Shown one piece after another: positions 1 to 8,662 of a stretch of DNA of 64,000 bases. Numbering within the stretch: the first letter of the stretch is position 1; each line of letters opens with the position of its first letter. Under the pieces are notes generated by a model. The model did not search any database and was not told where the DNA came from. It was given only the letters and a program-made list of their open reading frames with translations. The position numbers and the translations under genes are program-made. Source of the stretch: Crocosphaera sp. UHCC 0190 (lineage in GTDB: Bacteria > Cyanobacteriota > Cyanobacteriia > Cyanobacteriales > Microcystaceae); the NCBI RefSeq assembly GCF_034932065.1, contig NZ_JAYGHP010000002.1, forward strand, positions 372,001 to 436,000, given 5' to 3'.

Positions 1-722
1 TGTGAGAGGTTTACTGAGTCATGAAAAAGGAAAAACCCTCTCAATTATCTTAGAATGCTTACAAAAATTAGGATATAATCCCTACTATGAAATTGTCAGC
101 GCACAATTTTTAGATGTTCCCCAAAAGCGGGATAGACTAATTATTATTGCTTGTCGTCAAGACTTAAATCTTATTCCGATTTTTCCTAAAAACAAGAATT
201 ATACTATTGCTTTAAGAGAAGCCTTAAAAGACTGTCCAAACTCCCTAGGTGTTGAATATAATTCTCGTAAAAAATCCATCATGGAATTAGTCCCCCCCCG
301 GTGGAAACTGGAAAAGTTTACCCCTAGAAATTCAAAAAGCATACATGAAAAATAGCTTTTATAAAGAAGGAGGAAGAACAGGGTTTGCCAAACGTTTATC
401 CTGGGATGAACCTTGTTTAACTATTACTTGTAGTCCCGCACAAACCCAAACAGAAAGATGTCATCCTGACCAAACTAGACCCCTAACTATTAGAGAATAT
501 GCAAGAGTTCAAACCTTTCCTGATAACTGGCAATTTAGCGGTTCTATAACCTCACAATATCGACAAATTGGTAATGCTGTTCCTGTGAATATGGCTTATC
601 ATGTAGGAAGATGTCTTATTAAAATGCTAACCGAGAAACTAGATAAAAAGACAATTATAGAAAGCATTAAAAGCCCCAAAAATCAAGTTAAACAATTATC
701 AATTCCTGGATTAAATCTTTAG
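1..722 (+). pseudogene. DNA C5-cytosine methyltransferase, 3' part, frameshifted
   Basis: This is the C-terminal part of a type II C5-cytosine methyltransferase; the catalytic half lies left of the window. The first reading frame (to 355) enters at the end of the ENV motif (VRGL) and carries motif VIII (QKRDR). The second frame (345-722) carries the conserved C-terminal helix and motif X (RQIGNAVPVNMA). The frames separate at a run of eight C at 292-299. With seven C, the join would read VPPGGNWKSLP, the usual target-recognition-region motif, and continue without a stop into the second frame. It is therefore one gene carrying a +1 error, a recent mutation or a phase-variable tract. No restriction gene follows it; rnc is next. 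The family call is firm, but whether the gene is functional is open. Confidence 0.8.
292..299 (+). repeat. poly-C(8) tract at the methyltransferase frameshift
   Basis: Eight consecutive C lie inside the methyltransferase gene. A length of seven restores the continuous reading frame. Homopolymer G/C tracts of this size are typical of slipped-strand mispairing sites, and also of sequencing or assembly errors. Confidence 0.8.
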
Positions 723-781
723 TATCATTAGGATATGATATTAATAGAGATTATTATCCTTGACAACTTCCGATCTAAATA

Positions 782-1492
782 ATGGCTTTCTTAGACCCTC
801 GACGAGACAAACAACTACGAAATTTCATCCAAAAACTCGGTTTATCTGATACCATTTCAGTCGACTGGGAATTACTCGATTTAGCCTTAACTCATCCCAC
901 AATTTCCAGAGATAAAAATTATCAACAACTAGAATTTGTCGGGGATTCCGTGGTCAGATTAGTTGCGGCTGAGGTACTATTAGAAAACTATCCTAACGCA
1001 CTGGTTGGAGAATTTGCCGCCATTCGTTCCATGTTGGTCAGCGATCGCGCCTTAGCGGAGTTTGCAGAGAGTTACGGGTTAGATCGCTATCTCCTCATCT
1101 CAGAAAGTGCGGCCCAGGATAAAATTGGCCGTGTATCTTGGTTAGCAGATGCCTTTGAAGGAGTATTAGGCGCGCTTTATTTAAGCACCCACACCATGAA
1201 TTTGGTGCGTCCTTGGTTAGACCCCCTTTTAATTGCCAAAGCGGTTGAAATTCGTCAAGATCCCGCCCTGCAAAACTATAAAGATGCCCTACAGGAATGG
1301 ACACAAGCCCAATACAAAATGCTGCCAGACTATCGGGTCACAGAACAACCCTTGAGCGGTGACATGGAGGCACGCTTTCTGGCCGAAGTTTGGCTAAAAG
1401 ACCGTAAATTAGGCACAGGTCAGGGCCGTTCCAAAAAATTAGCAGAGCAAGCGGCCGCTAAAGAAGCCTTTTTTGCCGTCGTGCATCAATAA
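782..1492 (+). CDS. rnc: Ribonuclease III
   Basis: Double-strand-specific endoribonuclease that processes rRNA precursors and structured mRNAs in the cytoplasm. The 236-residue protein has the RNase III signature (LEFVGDSVVRL, about residues 50-60) and the second acidic cluster (DAFEGVLGALY), which together supply the metal-binding carboxylates. A C-terminal double-stranded-RNA-binding domain ends in KKLAEQAAAKEAF. The length is normal for the family. The ATG at 782 opens the frame directly before the conserved N-terminal helix. Its stop (1490-1492) abuts the stop of the convergent gene that begins at 1493, so the two 3' ends touch with no spacer. Confidence 0.93.
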   Translation: MAFLDPRRDKQLRNFIQKLGLSDTISVDWELLDLALTHPTISRDKNYQQLEFVGDSVVRLVAAEVLLENYPNALVGEFAAIRSMLVSDRALAEFAESYGLDRYLLISESAAQDKIGRVSWLADAFEGVLGALYLSTHTMNLVRPWLDPLLIAKAVEIRQDPALQNYKDALQEWTQAQYKMLPDYRVTEQPLSGDMEARFLAEVWLKDRKLGTGQGRSKKLAEQAAAKEAFFAVVHQ

Positions 1493-2533
1493 TTAGTAGG
1501 AATAACTGCCCTCATACTCATCAACTTGAGGGGCCTGCATTCCGTACTGATTTTGTTGAGGGGCTTGATAGGGTTGGACTGGGTAATTAGGCTGATTGTA
1601 GCCATTGCCAGACTGGGAAGGTTGAGGATAGGCAGGAATTGGGGCCGGTGCCATGCCATTGCCGTAGGGGTTGCTGTAGGGTTGTGGGGGGGAAGAGGAG
1701 TAAGGGTTATTGTAGGGTGACTGATAAGGTTGACTCTGAGGGTTAGAGTAGGGGGAATTATAAGAGGGTGCCGGAGAATTGGTGTAGGGTTGGGGTGCAG
1801 GGGTAGGGCTTGATCTTCTGACGTTTGAGGGAGTTTGAAAGGTTCGTTGTGGTTGTCTCGGTAAGGTCGGGATAGACTCACCAACGGAGCCAGGAGATGG
1901 ATTTGACTCTAAGGCGGGAGATTCTTGAGAAAAGACATCGTCCAAGGCATTCTTCAAGGGATTATCTTGATTCGTACCGATCTTAAGGGGTTCGAGGTCG
2001 GGAAGTTTGATCGGTTGACTCGAACTTTTTGAAGGAGACATGGAAGGAAACAAAGAGCCGAGATCCTTAAAATTAGGAATCAGAGGTTGAAATTGCGGTG
2101 ACTGTTTCCTCTGGGAATTCTCTGGGGCGGTTTGAGCGGAGGGTTGTGGGTTGAGGGGATCAACTGACCCATTGGGGAGCAAGGAATTCTGAAGGTTAGG
2201 AACACCTAATGGGTTATTTAAGGGCAATTCCCCAGGAGGTTGAGGGGTATCGGCATTCAGGGAATTAGGATTAAGAGGGATCTGATCAGTTGTTGCCGGG
2301 AGGTTTTGCAGGTTCACCCCAATATCCAGGTTATTGCCGACCTCATCGCCTGTTTCCCCGAAGTTATCAGAGGCATTATCAATTAACCATTCTGGGTGAC
2401 GGGAATATTGCCATAAACTTAAAGCAACCAAGGCAACAATACCGAGGGGAACCCATACATTAACACGGCCTAGGGGCTTAAGTCCCGCGACAAAATAACG
2501 AAATGAAGAGGAAGATGGTTTAGGCTGACTCAT
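1493..2533 (-). CDS. Pro/Gln/Asn-rich membrane-anchored hypothetical protein
   Basis: No known family was recognised. Taking the ATG at 2533 (the open frame extends upstream only to a TTG at 2623), the protein is about 346 residues. It has a short cytoplasmic N-terminus, one membrane segment (about residues 20-40, GIVALVALSLW) and then a long low-complexity tail rich in Pro, Gln, Asn and Ser. The last 120 residues contain irregular PY repeats (NPY, SPY, QPY). This layout suggests a single-pass protein with a disordered periplasmic tail, possibly a cell-wall spacer or interaction scaffold; that role is inference. It converges on rnc with no gap between the two stops. Confidence 0.65.
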   Translation of the reverse strand: MSQPKPSSSSFRYFVAGLKPLGRVNVWVPLGIVALVALSLWQYSRHPEWLIDNASDNFGETGDEVGNNLDIGVNLQNLPATTDQIPLNPNSLNADTPQPPGELPLNNPLGVPNLQNSLLPNGSVDPLNPQPSAQTAPENSQRKQSPQFQPLIPNFKDLGSLFPSMSPSKSSSQPIKLPDLEPLKIGTNQDNPLKNALDDVFSQESPALESNPSPGSVGESIPTLPRQPQRTFQTPSNVRRSSPTPAPQPYTNSPAPSYNSPYSNPQSQPYQSPYNNPYSSSPPQPYSNPYGNGMAPAPIPAYPQPSQSGNGYNQPNYPVQPYQAPQQNQYGMQAPQVDEYEGSYSY

Positions 2534-2745
2534 AGGACGGACAAAGGTCTGGTCTTGCTCTTTTAAGTCTATCCTAGATTTTTCAATCGTGGCCCCCAAC
2601 TTTGACTTTCTTAGGATCAGCAAAACTCACAAAATCTCACTTATGTCTGAACAGGAATCCCAACCTAAGAGAAATCCAAGCTAAGCTAGATAAGTGAGCG
2701 ACTAGACTCATAGTTGGTAGTAGCCAAGAGGGGTATTTTAACTCC

Positions 2746-4044
2746 ATGCTGCGAATTATCACCCAGTTAGCTGAGGTACAAACGGAACTAGAAAGAATCC
2801 GCGATCGCCCTTACAGCGATGAGATTCAGGGCAAAGAAATTGCTGTGGGAGAAATTCTTGAAAGAATTAAACATCACGGCGATTTAGGTCTACTTGACCC
2901 ATGGCAGCGACCATTGAACCCAAAACAGTTACGGGTTAGTGGTTCGGAGTTAGATGCAGCTTATCAACAGATCCCCAAAGAGTTACTGGATGCCATTTCC
3001 CTTGTGGGTCAACAATTAGAGCAGTTTCATCGCCAACAACTTCCTAAATCTTGGGTAAAATTTGAGGAGGATGATGTCGTCCTCGGCCGACGCTACACTC
3101 CCGTTAAACGGGCCGGGCTTTATGTCGCAGGGGATCAAGCTTCTCGCCTCAGTCGGGTACTAATGCAAGGGATTCCTGCTAAAGTGGCTCAAGTGCCTCA
3201 GATTGTTTTGGTGACTCCCCCAGATGCTCAGGGAAAAATTCATCCTGATATTTTAGTCGCGGCTCAGATTACAGGGATTAATGAAATTTATCGCCTAGGA
3301 GGGGCCGCCGCGATCGGGGCTTTGGCCTATGGCACCCCAACCCTACCAAAAGTTGAGGTGATTACGGGAACGGGTGGTTTGGATGTCACCTTGGCCAAAA
3401 AAATGGTCTATGGCACTGTAGCCCTTGATCGGCCCCTGGATGCCTCAGAGTTATTCATTATTGCCGATCGCAAGGCCAATCCCAGCCAAATTGCGGCGGA
3501 TTTGTTGGCTCAGGTAGAACAAGATCCTAGTACAGCCGTGATCCTCCTCACCCCTGATCTACCCCTGGCCCAAATGGTTCAACAAAAGGTTCAGGAACAG
3601 TTACAAGATAATGCCCATGGGATTCTTGCGTCCAAGGCGATCGCTCACTATGGGTTAATTGGGGTGGTGGATTCTATCGGACAGGCGATCGCCATTACGA
3701 ATCAGTTTGCCCCTCAATCTCTGATCTTAGCCATGGCTGAACCTTGGGATTTTGTCGAACAAATTCGCGCCGTTGGCACTGTTTTGATGGGGGCAACTAC
3801 CCCGAAAGCCCTTGGTGATTATTTGGGAAGTTCTGGGGTGATTTTACCCCCGGCTGGATTGATTCGTTATGCTACCACAGTGGGGGTGGATACGTTTTTA
3901 AAGCCATCTAATTTAATTCAATATTCCCCTCTGGCACTGAAAAAAATGGCCCGCACTTTAGAACTTTTAGCTTTAGCTGAGGGCTTTCCGGCTAGTGCTG
4001 AAGCAATTCGACTTCGGTTACAAGGGGAAACTGATGAGGGGTGA
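2746..4044 (+). CDS. HisD-like protein lacking most catalytic residues
   Basis: Homologous along its whole length to histidinol dehydrogenase (432 residues, normal size), the zinc enzyme for the last two steps of histidine synthesis. Aligned by eye with E. coli HisD, the active site is largely gone. The zinc ligand His262 is Gln259 here (AQVEQDP). The catalytic Glu326-His327 pair is Gln324-Ser325 (FAPQSL). The GPSE motif is DASE (232-235). The zinc ligand His419 is Ser417 (GFPASAEA). The NHVLPT motif is replaced by GVILPP. The metal-ligand equivalents Gln256 and Asp358 remain. The frame is intact, so this looks like a retained paralogue with another or no enzymatic role, not a decayed gene. 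A true hisD should exist elsewhere in the genome. Automated annotation would call it hisD. Confidence 0.85.
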   Translation: MLRIITQLAEVQTELERIRDRPYSDEIQGKEIAVGEILERIKHHGDLGLLDPWQRPLNPKQLRVSGSELDAAYQQIPKELLDAISLVGQQLEQFHRQQLPKSWVKFEEDDVVLGRRYTPVKRAGLYVAGDQASRLSRVLMQGIPAKVAQVPQIVLVTPPDAQGKIHPDILVAAQITGINEIYRLGGAAAIGALAYGTPTLPKVEVITGTGGLDVTLAKKMVYGTVALDRPLDASELFIIADRKANPSQIAADLLAQVEQDPSTAVILLTPDLPLAQMVQQKVQEQLQDNAHGILASKAIAHYGLIGVVDSIGQAIAITNQFAPQSLILAMAEPWDFVEQIRAVGTVLMGATTPKALGDYLGSSGVILPPAGLIRYATTVGVDTFLKPSNLIQYSPLALKKMARTLELLALAEGFPASAEAIRLRLQGETDEG

Positions 4045-4084
4045 TCGGCAATTTTTCTCTTCACGCCCTCACTACGGGGATGTC

Positions 4085-4930
4085 TCAATATAAGTGGGTC
4101 GGTTTTTTTTGTAGATTTGAGGTGATGGGAGTTATTTGTTTAATAATTCCCATCAAATATTGATAATCGGGAATAGGGCCATTGGCCACATAGCCTGCTG
4201 AAGAAGGAATCATAGGAGGAGCGTTGCTTAAAGCTCGATATAAGGCTTCTTGCTCAATTTGAGACAGTTTTTCCGAAACTAAGATGGCTCCATTGGGAAC
4301 CTGGTGCTGGTCTTGAAACAATATCCGAAAGCCCTTTTGAGAGACTTGCGCCCGATAGGTATTATATTGCTCTAAAGACATGGCGGCGGCGGTCATTTCC
4401 CCACTGGCCACCCATTCTAATGCTTGTTTGGGGGTGGAGGCTAATCGAACTTCTGACAGGGTTAGTCCATAGAGATTATACAAGGCAAAATAATATCCTG
4501 TCGCTGAGCCTGGTTGTCCTAAGGCCACAGCTTTCCCATTTAATTGCTTTAAACTTTTGATGGGACTGTCTTGGCGGACAACAAAGACCGAACGGCTGTT
4601 TAATCCCCCTTCTAAGGGTAAAATGGGGAGATAATTTCCCTTGGATACGGCGACCGCTGCTAGACCGGGAGAAGCAACAACGATCTCCCAGGCGTTGTCG
4701 TTAATCTGATTAATCGCTTGACGCTCATTGTAGGTAGGTTCTAACTCAATAATGCTATTGAGTTCATTCTCTAAATACGTTTTGAGTTCTCCATAATTTT
4801 TCTCTAGTTTTTCACTGTCACCAAAACTCACTACCCCTAGGGTAATGCGCTCTGGAAACGGTTGTCTTGATTGACAGCCAAACAGGGTAATCAGAACCGA
4901 AATCAGTAATAAAGTGCGGGATAACATCAT
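4085..4930 (-). CDS. PhnD/phosphonate-type periplasmic binding lipoprotein
   Basis: Solute-binding protein of the PhnD/SsuA-like type II fold (281 residues). It starts with a lipoprotein signal (hydrophobic stretch, then LFGC at about residues 16-19), so it is probably tethered in the periplasm. It has the usual LGVVSFGD start of the mature domain and a central GKAVALGQPGSATGYYFA motif like those of phosphate/phosphonate-family binding proteins. No permease or ATPase gene is adjacent, so it is an orphan: it may feed a distant transporter or act as a sensor. The ligand cannot be predicted. Confidence 0.75.
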   Translation of the reverse strand: MMLSRTLLLISVLITLFGCQSRQPFPERITLGVVSFGDSEKLEKNYGELKTYLENELNSIIELEPTYNERQAINQINDNAWEIVVASPGLAAVAVSKGNYLPILPLEGGLNSRSVFVVRQDSPIKSLKQLNGKAVALGQPGSATGYYFALYNLYGLTLSEVRLASTPKQALEWVASGEMTAAAMSLEQYNTYRAQVSQKGFRILFQDQHQVPNGAILVSEKLSQIEQEALYRALSNAPPMIPSSAGYVANGPIPDYQYLMGIIKQITPITSNLQKKPTHLY

Positions 4931-5247
4931 GAATAATTATTTTTAAGAGCCAACGGACAAAATCATCGATTTTTTACAATTCATCAGCTTTATTAAATTT
5001 TGTTGATTAGGGAAGTAAACTTCTCAGGGATCTACGGGCATACTAGATTATGACCCTAGCAACTACTAATGTCATCATGATTACTTCTCTCTTACCCATT
5101 TTTTTGAGGGAGATGGCTTTTCATGTTAACTGATTGTAAACAAACTTTAAACTAGCTGTTCTCATCTTAGTTTACAATTTTTAGTAGCTAAAGTCTTAAC
5201 TCTTAGTGTTTTCAAGGATTCCTTCATGGCTTTTCAGGAATGAAACA
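4931..5247. other. Intergenic region between divergent genes
   Basis: This stretch of roughly 300 bp separates the divergent binding-protein gene and DUF3365 gene and must hold both promoters. It is AT-rich. I see no gene, strong hairpin or repeat in it. Confidence 0.5.
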
Positions 5248-6168
5248 ATGCTCAAAGATAATCAACTGTTAAAAAATCTTAAGATTGCGACAAAACTTAA
5301 TATTTTGCTGATAGCCATCTCGGTTATCATTGTCTTGCTCAGTGGGGGATTTTTATCGTTGATTCTCTCCCATAATGCTGAAAAAGTGGTCACAGACAAA
5401 GCTTTAGTGTTAATGGAAACCATGAGTGCTGTCCGTAATTATACTAGCACAAAAGTTAATCCTGAATTAGCTTCTCGATTAGAGACGGATAATCAATTTT
5501 TACCCCAAACTGTGCCAGCCTATTCAGCCCGTGAAGTGTTTGAATATTTTAGAGAACAAGGGGGTTATAAAGATTTCTTCTACAAGGAAGCGACCTTAAA
5601 CCCAACGAATTTAAGAGACAAAGCCGATCAATTTGAAACTGAAATTGTCGAAACATTTCGCAAGGATTCTAACTTAAAACAAACTTCAGGTTTCCGGTCA
5701 TTTAATAGTGGCGATATTTTTTATATTGCTCGGCCAATTAATGTTTCTAAAGAAAGCTGTTTGCGCTGTCATAGTACCCCAGATGTTGCCCCAAAAAGCT
5801 TGCTAGTCACCTATGGCAAAGATAATGGGTTTGGCTGGAAACTCCATGAAGTTGTCGGCATACAAATGATTTTAGTTCCCGCTAATAAGATCTTAGAAAC
5901 TGCCAAAAAACTTCAGATTTCTGTCACGAGTATTCTTGTCGTTTGTTTGTTGTTTGCTATTATCTTAATCAACTTCTTTCTGAAGTTTACTGTCACCACG
6001 CCATTGAAGAAAATGGCTCAGTTAGCCCAAAGAATTAGTACAGGAGATTTGAGCCAAGAATTTGAACACCCGTTTGATGATGAAATGGGAATGTTAGCCG
6101 CTTCTCTGAACCGGATGAAAGTCAGTTTAGAAATTGCGATGGATATGTTAAATTCCGAGGCAGAATAA
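5248..6168 (+). CDS. DUF3365 heme-binding membrane sensor with HAMP domain
   Basis: Membrane sensor of 306 residues. TM1 is near residues 18-40, followed by a periplasmic DUF3365 (Tll0287-like) domain with one c-type heme site CLRCH (Cys171, Cys174, His175), TM2 near 224-246 and a C-terminal HAMP linker (LAQRISTGDLSQEF). It stops straight after HAMP, with no kinase, cyclase or methyl-accepting domain, so it would need a separate output partner. Members of the family are heme-based redox or gas sensors. The ATG at 5248 has AGGAA upstream at good spacing; a longer GTG-started form (5206) is possible but less likely. It stands alone between a binding-protein gene and murE. Confidence 0.8.
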   Translation: MLKDNQLLKNLKIATKLNILLIAISVIIVLLSGGFLSLILSHNAEKVVTDKALVLMETMSAVRNYTSTKVNPELASRLETDNQFLPQTVPAYSAREVFEYFREQGGYKDFFYKEATLNPTNLRDKADQFETEIVETFRKDSNLKQTSGFRSFNSGDIFYIARPINVSKESCLRCHSTPDVAPKSLLVTYGKDNGFGWKLHEVVGIQMILVPANKILETAKKLQISVTSILVVCLLFAIILINFFLKFTVTTPLKKMAQLAQRISTGDLSQEFEHPFDDEMGMLAASLNRMKVSLEIAMDMLNSEAE

Positions 6169-6208
6169 CAGGAAACTAGAGAATAGTAAATAGATAAACA
6201 ATCTCTAT

Positions 6209-6292
6209 CTATAGCAATCCTAAATGATTGGTAAGACTCCCTAAAACCTATCCTGAGATATTTTCTCACAACTGAAATAGGAATTGCTATAG
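6209..6292. mobile_element. 84-bp MITE-like element
   Basis: Terminal inverted repeats ctatagcaatccta (6209-6222) and taggaattgctatag (6278-6292) match except for one extra base. They enclose about 55 bp without coding capacity. Short elements with such ctatagcaat ends are common in cyanobacterial intergenic DNA and are thought to be moved by transposases acting in trans. It sits between the 3' ends of the HAMP-sensor gene and the convergent murE, where it could also act as a hairpin terminator. Confidence 0.6.
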
Positions 6293-6318
6293 TATCCACT
6301 GTTCACCACTTATATTAA

Positions 6319-7812
6319 CTATCCTAATCGTAATTCCAAGGCTTTTCTCGCTTCTTCACGATCATCAAAATGAATCTTTTCAGTGCCTAAAATTTGATAA
6401 TCTTCATGACCTTTTCCGGCAATTAAAACCCCATCTCCTGGTTTCGCTTGTTGAATAGCGGTATCAATTGCCTCCGCGCGATCGCTAATAACTAACGGCT
6501 CTGCTGATTGAGTAATTCCTGTTAAGATATCCGCTAAAATTACTTGGGGATCTTCCGTGCGAGGGTTATCAGATGTTACTACCGAAATATCTGCTAATTC
6601 GGCAGATATTTTCCCCATTAAAGGGCGTTTAGTACGGTCACGATCACCACCACAACCAAAGACACAGATTATTTTACCCCTAATAAAAGGACGAGCAGCC
6701 TTAAGTAAATTTTCTAAACTATCAGGGGTATGGGCATAATCAACAATCACACTAATATCTTGTTTCTCACTAATTTGTATCCGTTCCATCCGTCCGGGAA
6801 CCCCTAAAAACTGGGGCAATTTTTCGATAATTGTCTTTAAATCTAGCCCAAAATTTAAGACAGTAGCCACGGCGGCCAATAGATTGGATAAGTTAAATTG
6901 TCCCACCAAGGGAGAATTAAAGGCTATGCTGCCTTTTGGGGTGTGTAATGTTCCCCCTACTCCCGTTGCTTGATAATTGAGATCGCTGGTATAAAAATCA
7001 GCCTTTGTATCATTGACACTATAACTCCAAACTGACTCTGAATCTAAAGTTTCAATGAGTCGTTTTCCATAGGAATCATCTAAATTAATAATTGCCCGTC
7101 CCTGTAAATATTCAGGGGTAAATAATAACTGTTTTGCCCCAAAATAATCTTCCATATTTTTATGAAAATCTAAGTGATCTTGAGTCAAATTGGTAAACAC
7201 GCTGACAGCAAAAGGACACTTTTTAACCCGCCCTTGGGCCAAGGCATGGGAACTCACTTCCATGACACAATATTGATTCTTAGCGGCGACTGCTTGGGCC
7301 AGTTGTTCTTGTAATTCTGTCGCAAAGGGTGTAGTGTGAACTGCCGTTTGTTGAAACCCTGGCCAACGGGTATATAAAGTCCCTAATAACGCCGTCGGAT
7401 ATTGACATTGAGCCAGGAAATATTCAATTAAATGGGTAATAGTTGTTTTGCCATTGGTTCCTGTTACTCCAATCATGTTTAATTGTTGGGCGGGATAATT
7501 ATAGAATGCAGCTGCCAAATCAGCCGCTACGGTGGTCAAATCTTCGGCAATGATGACACAATCATTAGGGTTTGGGGGAAATTTCGCGGCGGCTTGGGGA
7601 CTAATAATGGCGGCCACTGCTCCAACTTCTATGGCACTTTGCCAAAATTCACCCCCATCTACACGGGTTCCTGGCATTCCGATAAATAAGTCTCCCAGTT
7701 GACAAGCGTGGGAATTGGTAGAAATCCCTTTAATCTCCCGTTCTAAGGCTGCATGGTCAGGAATTTGCCCAAGGGTGGGAACTTTAGTTAATAATTCACG
7801 GAGTTTCATCAT
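6319..7812 (-). CDS. murE: UDP-MurNAc-tripeptide synthetase
   Basis: ATP-dependent ligase that adds the third residue, meso-diaminopimelate, to UDP-MurNAc-L-Ala-D-Glu during peptidoglycan precursor synthesis in the cytoplasm. The 497-residue protein shows the Mur-ligase P-loop GTNGKTT (118-124), the N-terminal substrate domain (STNS, GDLFIG) and the DNPRTEDP motif near residue 415 that marks DAP-adding rather than Lys-adding enzymes. Two adjacent ATG codons (7812 and 7809) could start it. It is followed on its 3' side by the MITE-like element. Confidence 0.95.
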   Translation of the reverse strand: MMKLRELLTKVPTLGQIPDHAALEREIKGISTNSHACQLGDLFIGMPGTRVDGGEFWQSAIEVGAVAAIISPQAAAKFPPNPNDCVIIAEDLTTVAADLAAAFYNYPAQQLNMIGVTGTNGKTTITHLIEYFLAQCQYPTALLGTLYTRWPGFQQTAVHTTPFATELQEQLAQAVAAKNQYCVMEVSSHALAQGRVKKCPFAVSVFTNLTQDHLDFHKNMEDYFGAKQLLFTPEYLQGRAIINLDDSYGKRLIETLDSESVWSYSVNDTKADFYTSDLNYQATGVGGTLHTPKGSIAFNSPLVGQFNLSNLLAAVATVLNFGLDLKTIIEKLPQFLGVPGRMERIQISEKQDISVIVDYAHTPDSLENLLKAARPFIRGKIICVFGCGGDRDRTKRPLMGKISAELADISVVTSDNPRTEDPQVILADILTGITQSAEPLVISDRAEAIDTAIQQAKPGDGVLIAGKGHEDYQILGTEKIHFDDREEARKALELRLG

Positions 7813-7951
7813 AATTATTGTTGGCAGAGGGTTTTTAGGAATAGATTATTAAACATTCTTCTAGGTTCCTCATATTGTACAAACTACCGTTGATTATGGG
7901 GAGCTTAGCCTAATTTTTGTTCGTTGATGGAAGTCCCTCATAATTCTCAAA

Positions 7952-7990
7952 AAAATGGAGTAAACTAGATATTTCTAGTTACTCCATTTT
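7952..7990 (-). terminator. Rho-independent terminator downstream of psbM
   Basis: Long inverted repeat (aaaatggagtaaactag against ctagttactccatttt, one bulged base) between psbM and murE. Read on the minus strand, the stem is followed by a run of six T, as expected for intrinsic termination of the psbM transcript before it enters the murE promoter. Confidence 0.75.
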
Positions 7991-8018
7991 CCAAGATTAA
8001 GCATTAGTAAAAAATTAC

Positions 8019-8126
8019 TTAAGATTCGGTTTCTTTGCGAGTTTGAATGAATAAAATCAGCAGAAACACGGTAGGAACTAGCACAAAAAGGATACTAGCA
8101 ATAAAACCAAGATCGTTAACTTGCAT
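8019..8126 (-). CDS. psbM: Photosystem II protein M
   Basis: Short gene for a 35-residue photosystem II subunit, one thylakoid-membrane helix at the PSII dimer interface. It starts [20 protein letters not shown], matching the conserved PsbM N-terminus (M-x-V-N-x-L-G-F-I-A), and ends after a short charged tail (QTRKETES). Its small size makes it easy to miss. It lies between the ferredoxin gene and murE on the same strand, with its own intrinsic terminator at 7952-7990. Confidence 0.93.
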   Translation of the reverse strand: MQVNDLGFIASILFVLVPTVFLLILFIQTRKETES

Positions 8127-8197
8127 GGATTTTCTTCCTCTTCGTCATCAAATAAAAACAACAACTCTTAGAATATCATTACAAAGGCCAATTCTAG

Positions 8198-8491
8198 TTA
8201 GGGTTTAGTTTTCACTGTCACCGGGCCATTAACGATGGTTTGACAGGCTAAACGATAGCTATCGGGCTTTTTCTTGAGGACACGCTGTTCAAAGTCGGTA
8301 CGAGGCGATAGATTTTCCATCCCTTCTACAATTTCAACAATACAAGTACCACACTGTCCATAACCCCCGCAGTTGGTCAATTTGCCTTTAAAGGTATAGA
8401 TATCGACTTTATTTTGCAGAGCTTTTTCCCGTAGGTTGGAACCCTGTGCAAATACTACCTCTTTATTCTCTTTGACAAAATTAATCGTCAT
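8198..8491 (-). CDS. [2Fe-2S] ferredoxin
   Basis: Ferredoxin of 97 residues with a beta-grasp fold. The four cluster ligands are Cys41, Cys47, Cys50 ([10 protein letters not shown]) and Cys83 (LACQ). The Cys-x5-Cys-x2-Cys spacing is closer to adrenodoxin/thioredoxin-like plant-type variants than to PetF (Cys-x4-Cys-x2-Cys), so it is probably not the main photosynthetic ferredoxin. The ATG at 8491 has GGAGGG four bases upstream, which decides it over the GTG at 8506. It lies between rbcS and psbM on the same strand; the redox partner is unknown. Confidence 0.87.
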   Translation of the reverse strand: MTINFVKENKEVVFAQGSNLREKALQNKVDIYTFKGKLTNCGGYGQCGTCIVEIVEGMENLSPRTDFEQRVLKKKPDSYRLACQTIVNGPVTVKTKP

Positions 8492-8593
8492 CTGCCCTCC
8501 TGTCACTGTCAGTGTTAAACTAAACTTACTTCCTTAATATTAAGAAATTATAAGATATTTTGCGAAATGATCGATATCTGAAGAAAAAAGATA

Positions 8594-8628
8594 GAAAAAA
8601 GCCTACCTAAAAACTAGCGTAGGTAGGC
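8594..8628 (-). terminator. Terminator of the rbcL-rbcX-rbcS operon
   Basis: Stem gcctacct/aggtaggc (8601-8608 and 8621-8628) with a 12-base loop lies just after the rbcS stop. On the minus strand it is followed by TTTTTTC, fitting intrinsic termination of the Rubisco transcript. Confidence 0.8.
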
Positions 8629-8662
8629 GGTAAAATTTCGTCTCGAAGCTTTCTAAAACTTC

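Noticed and set aside
5206-5247. GTG-started extension of the DUF3365 sensor
   Set aside because: The ATG at 5248 has a better ribosome-binding site, and the extension precedes the first membrane helix without homology.
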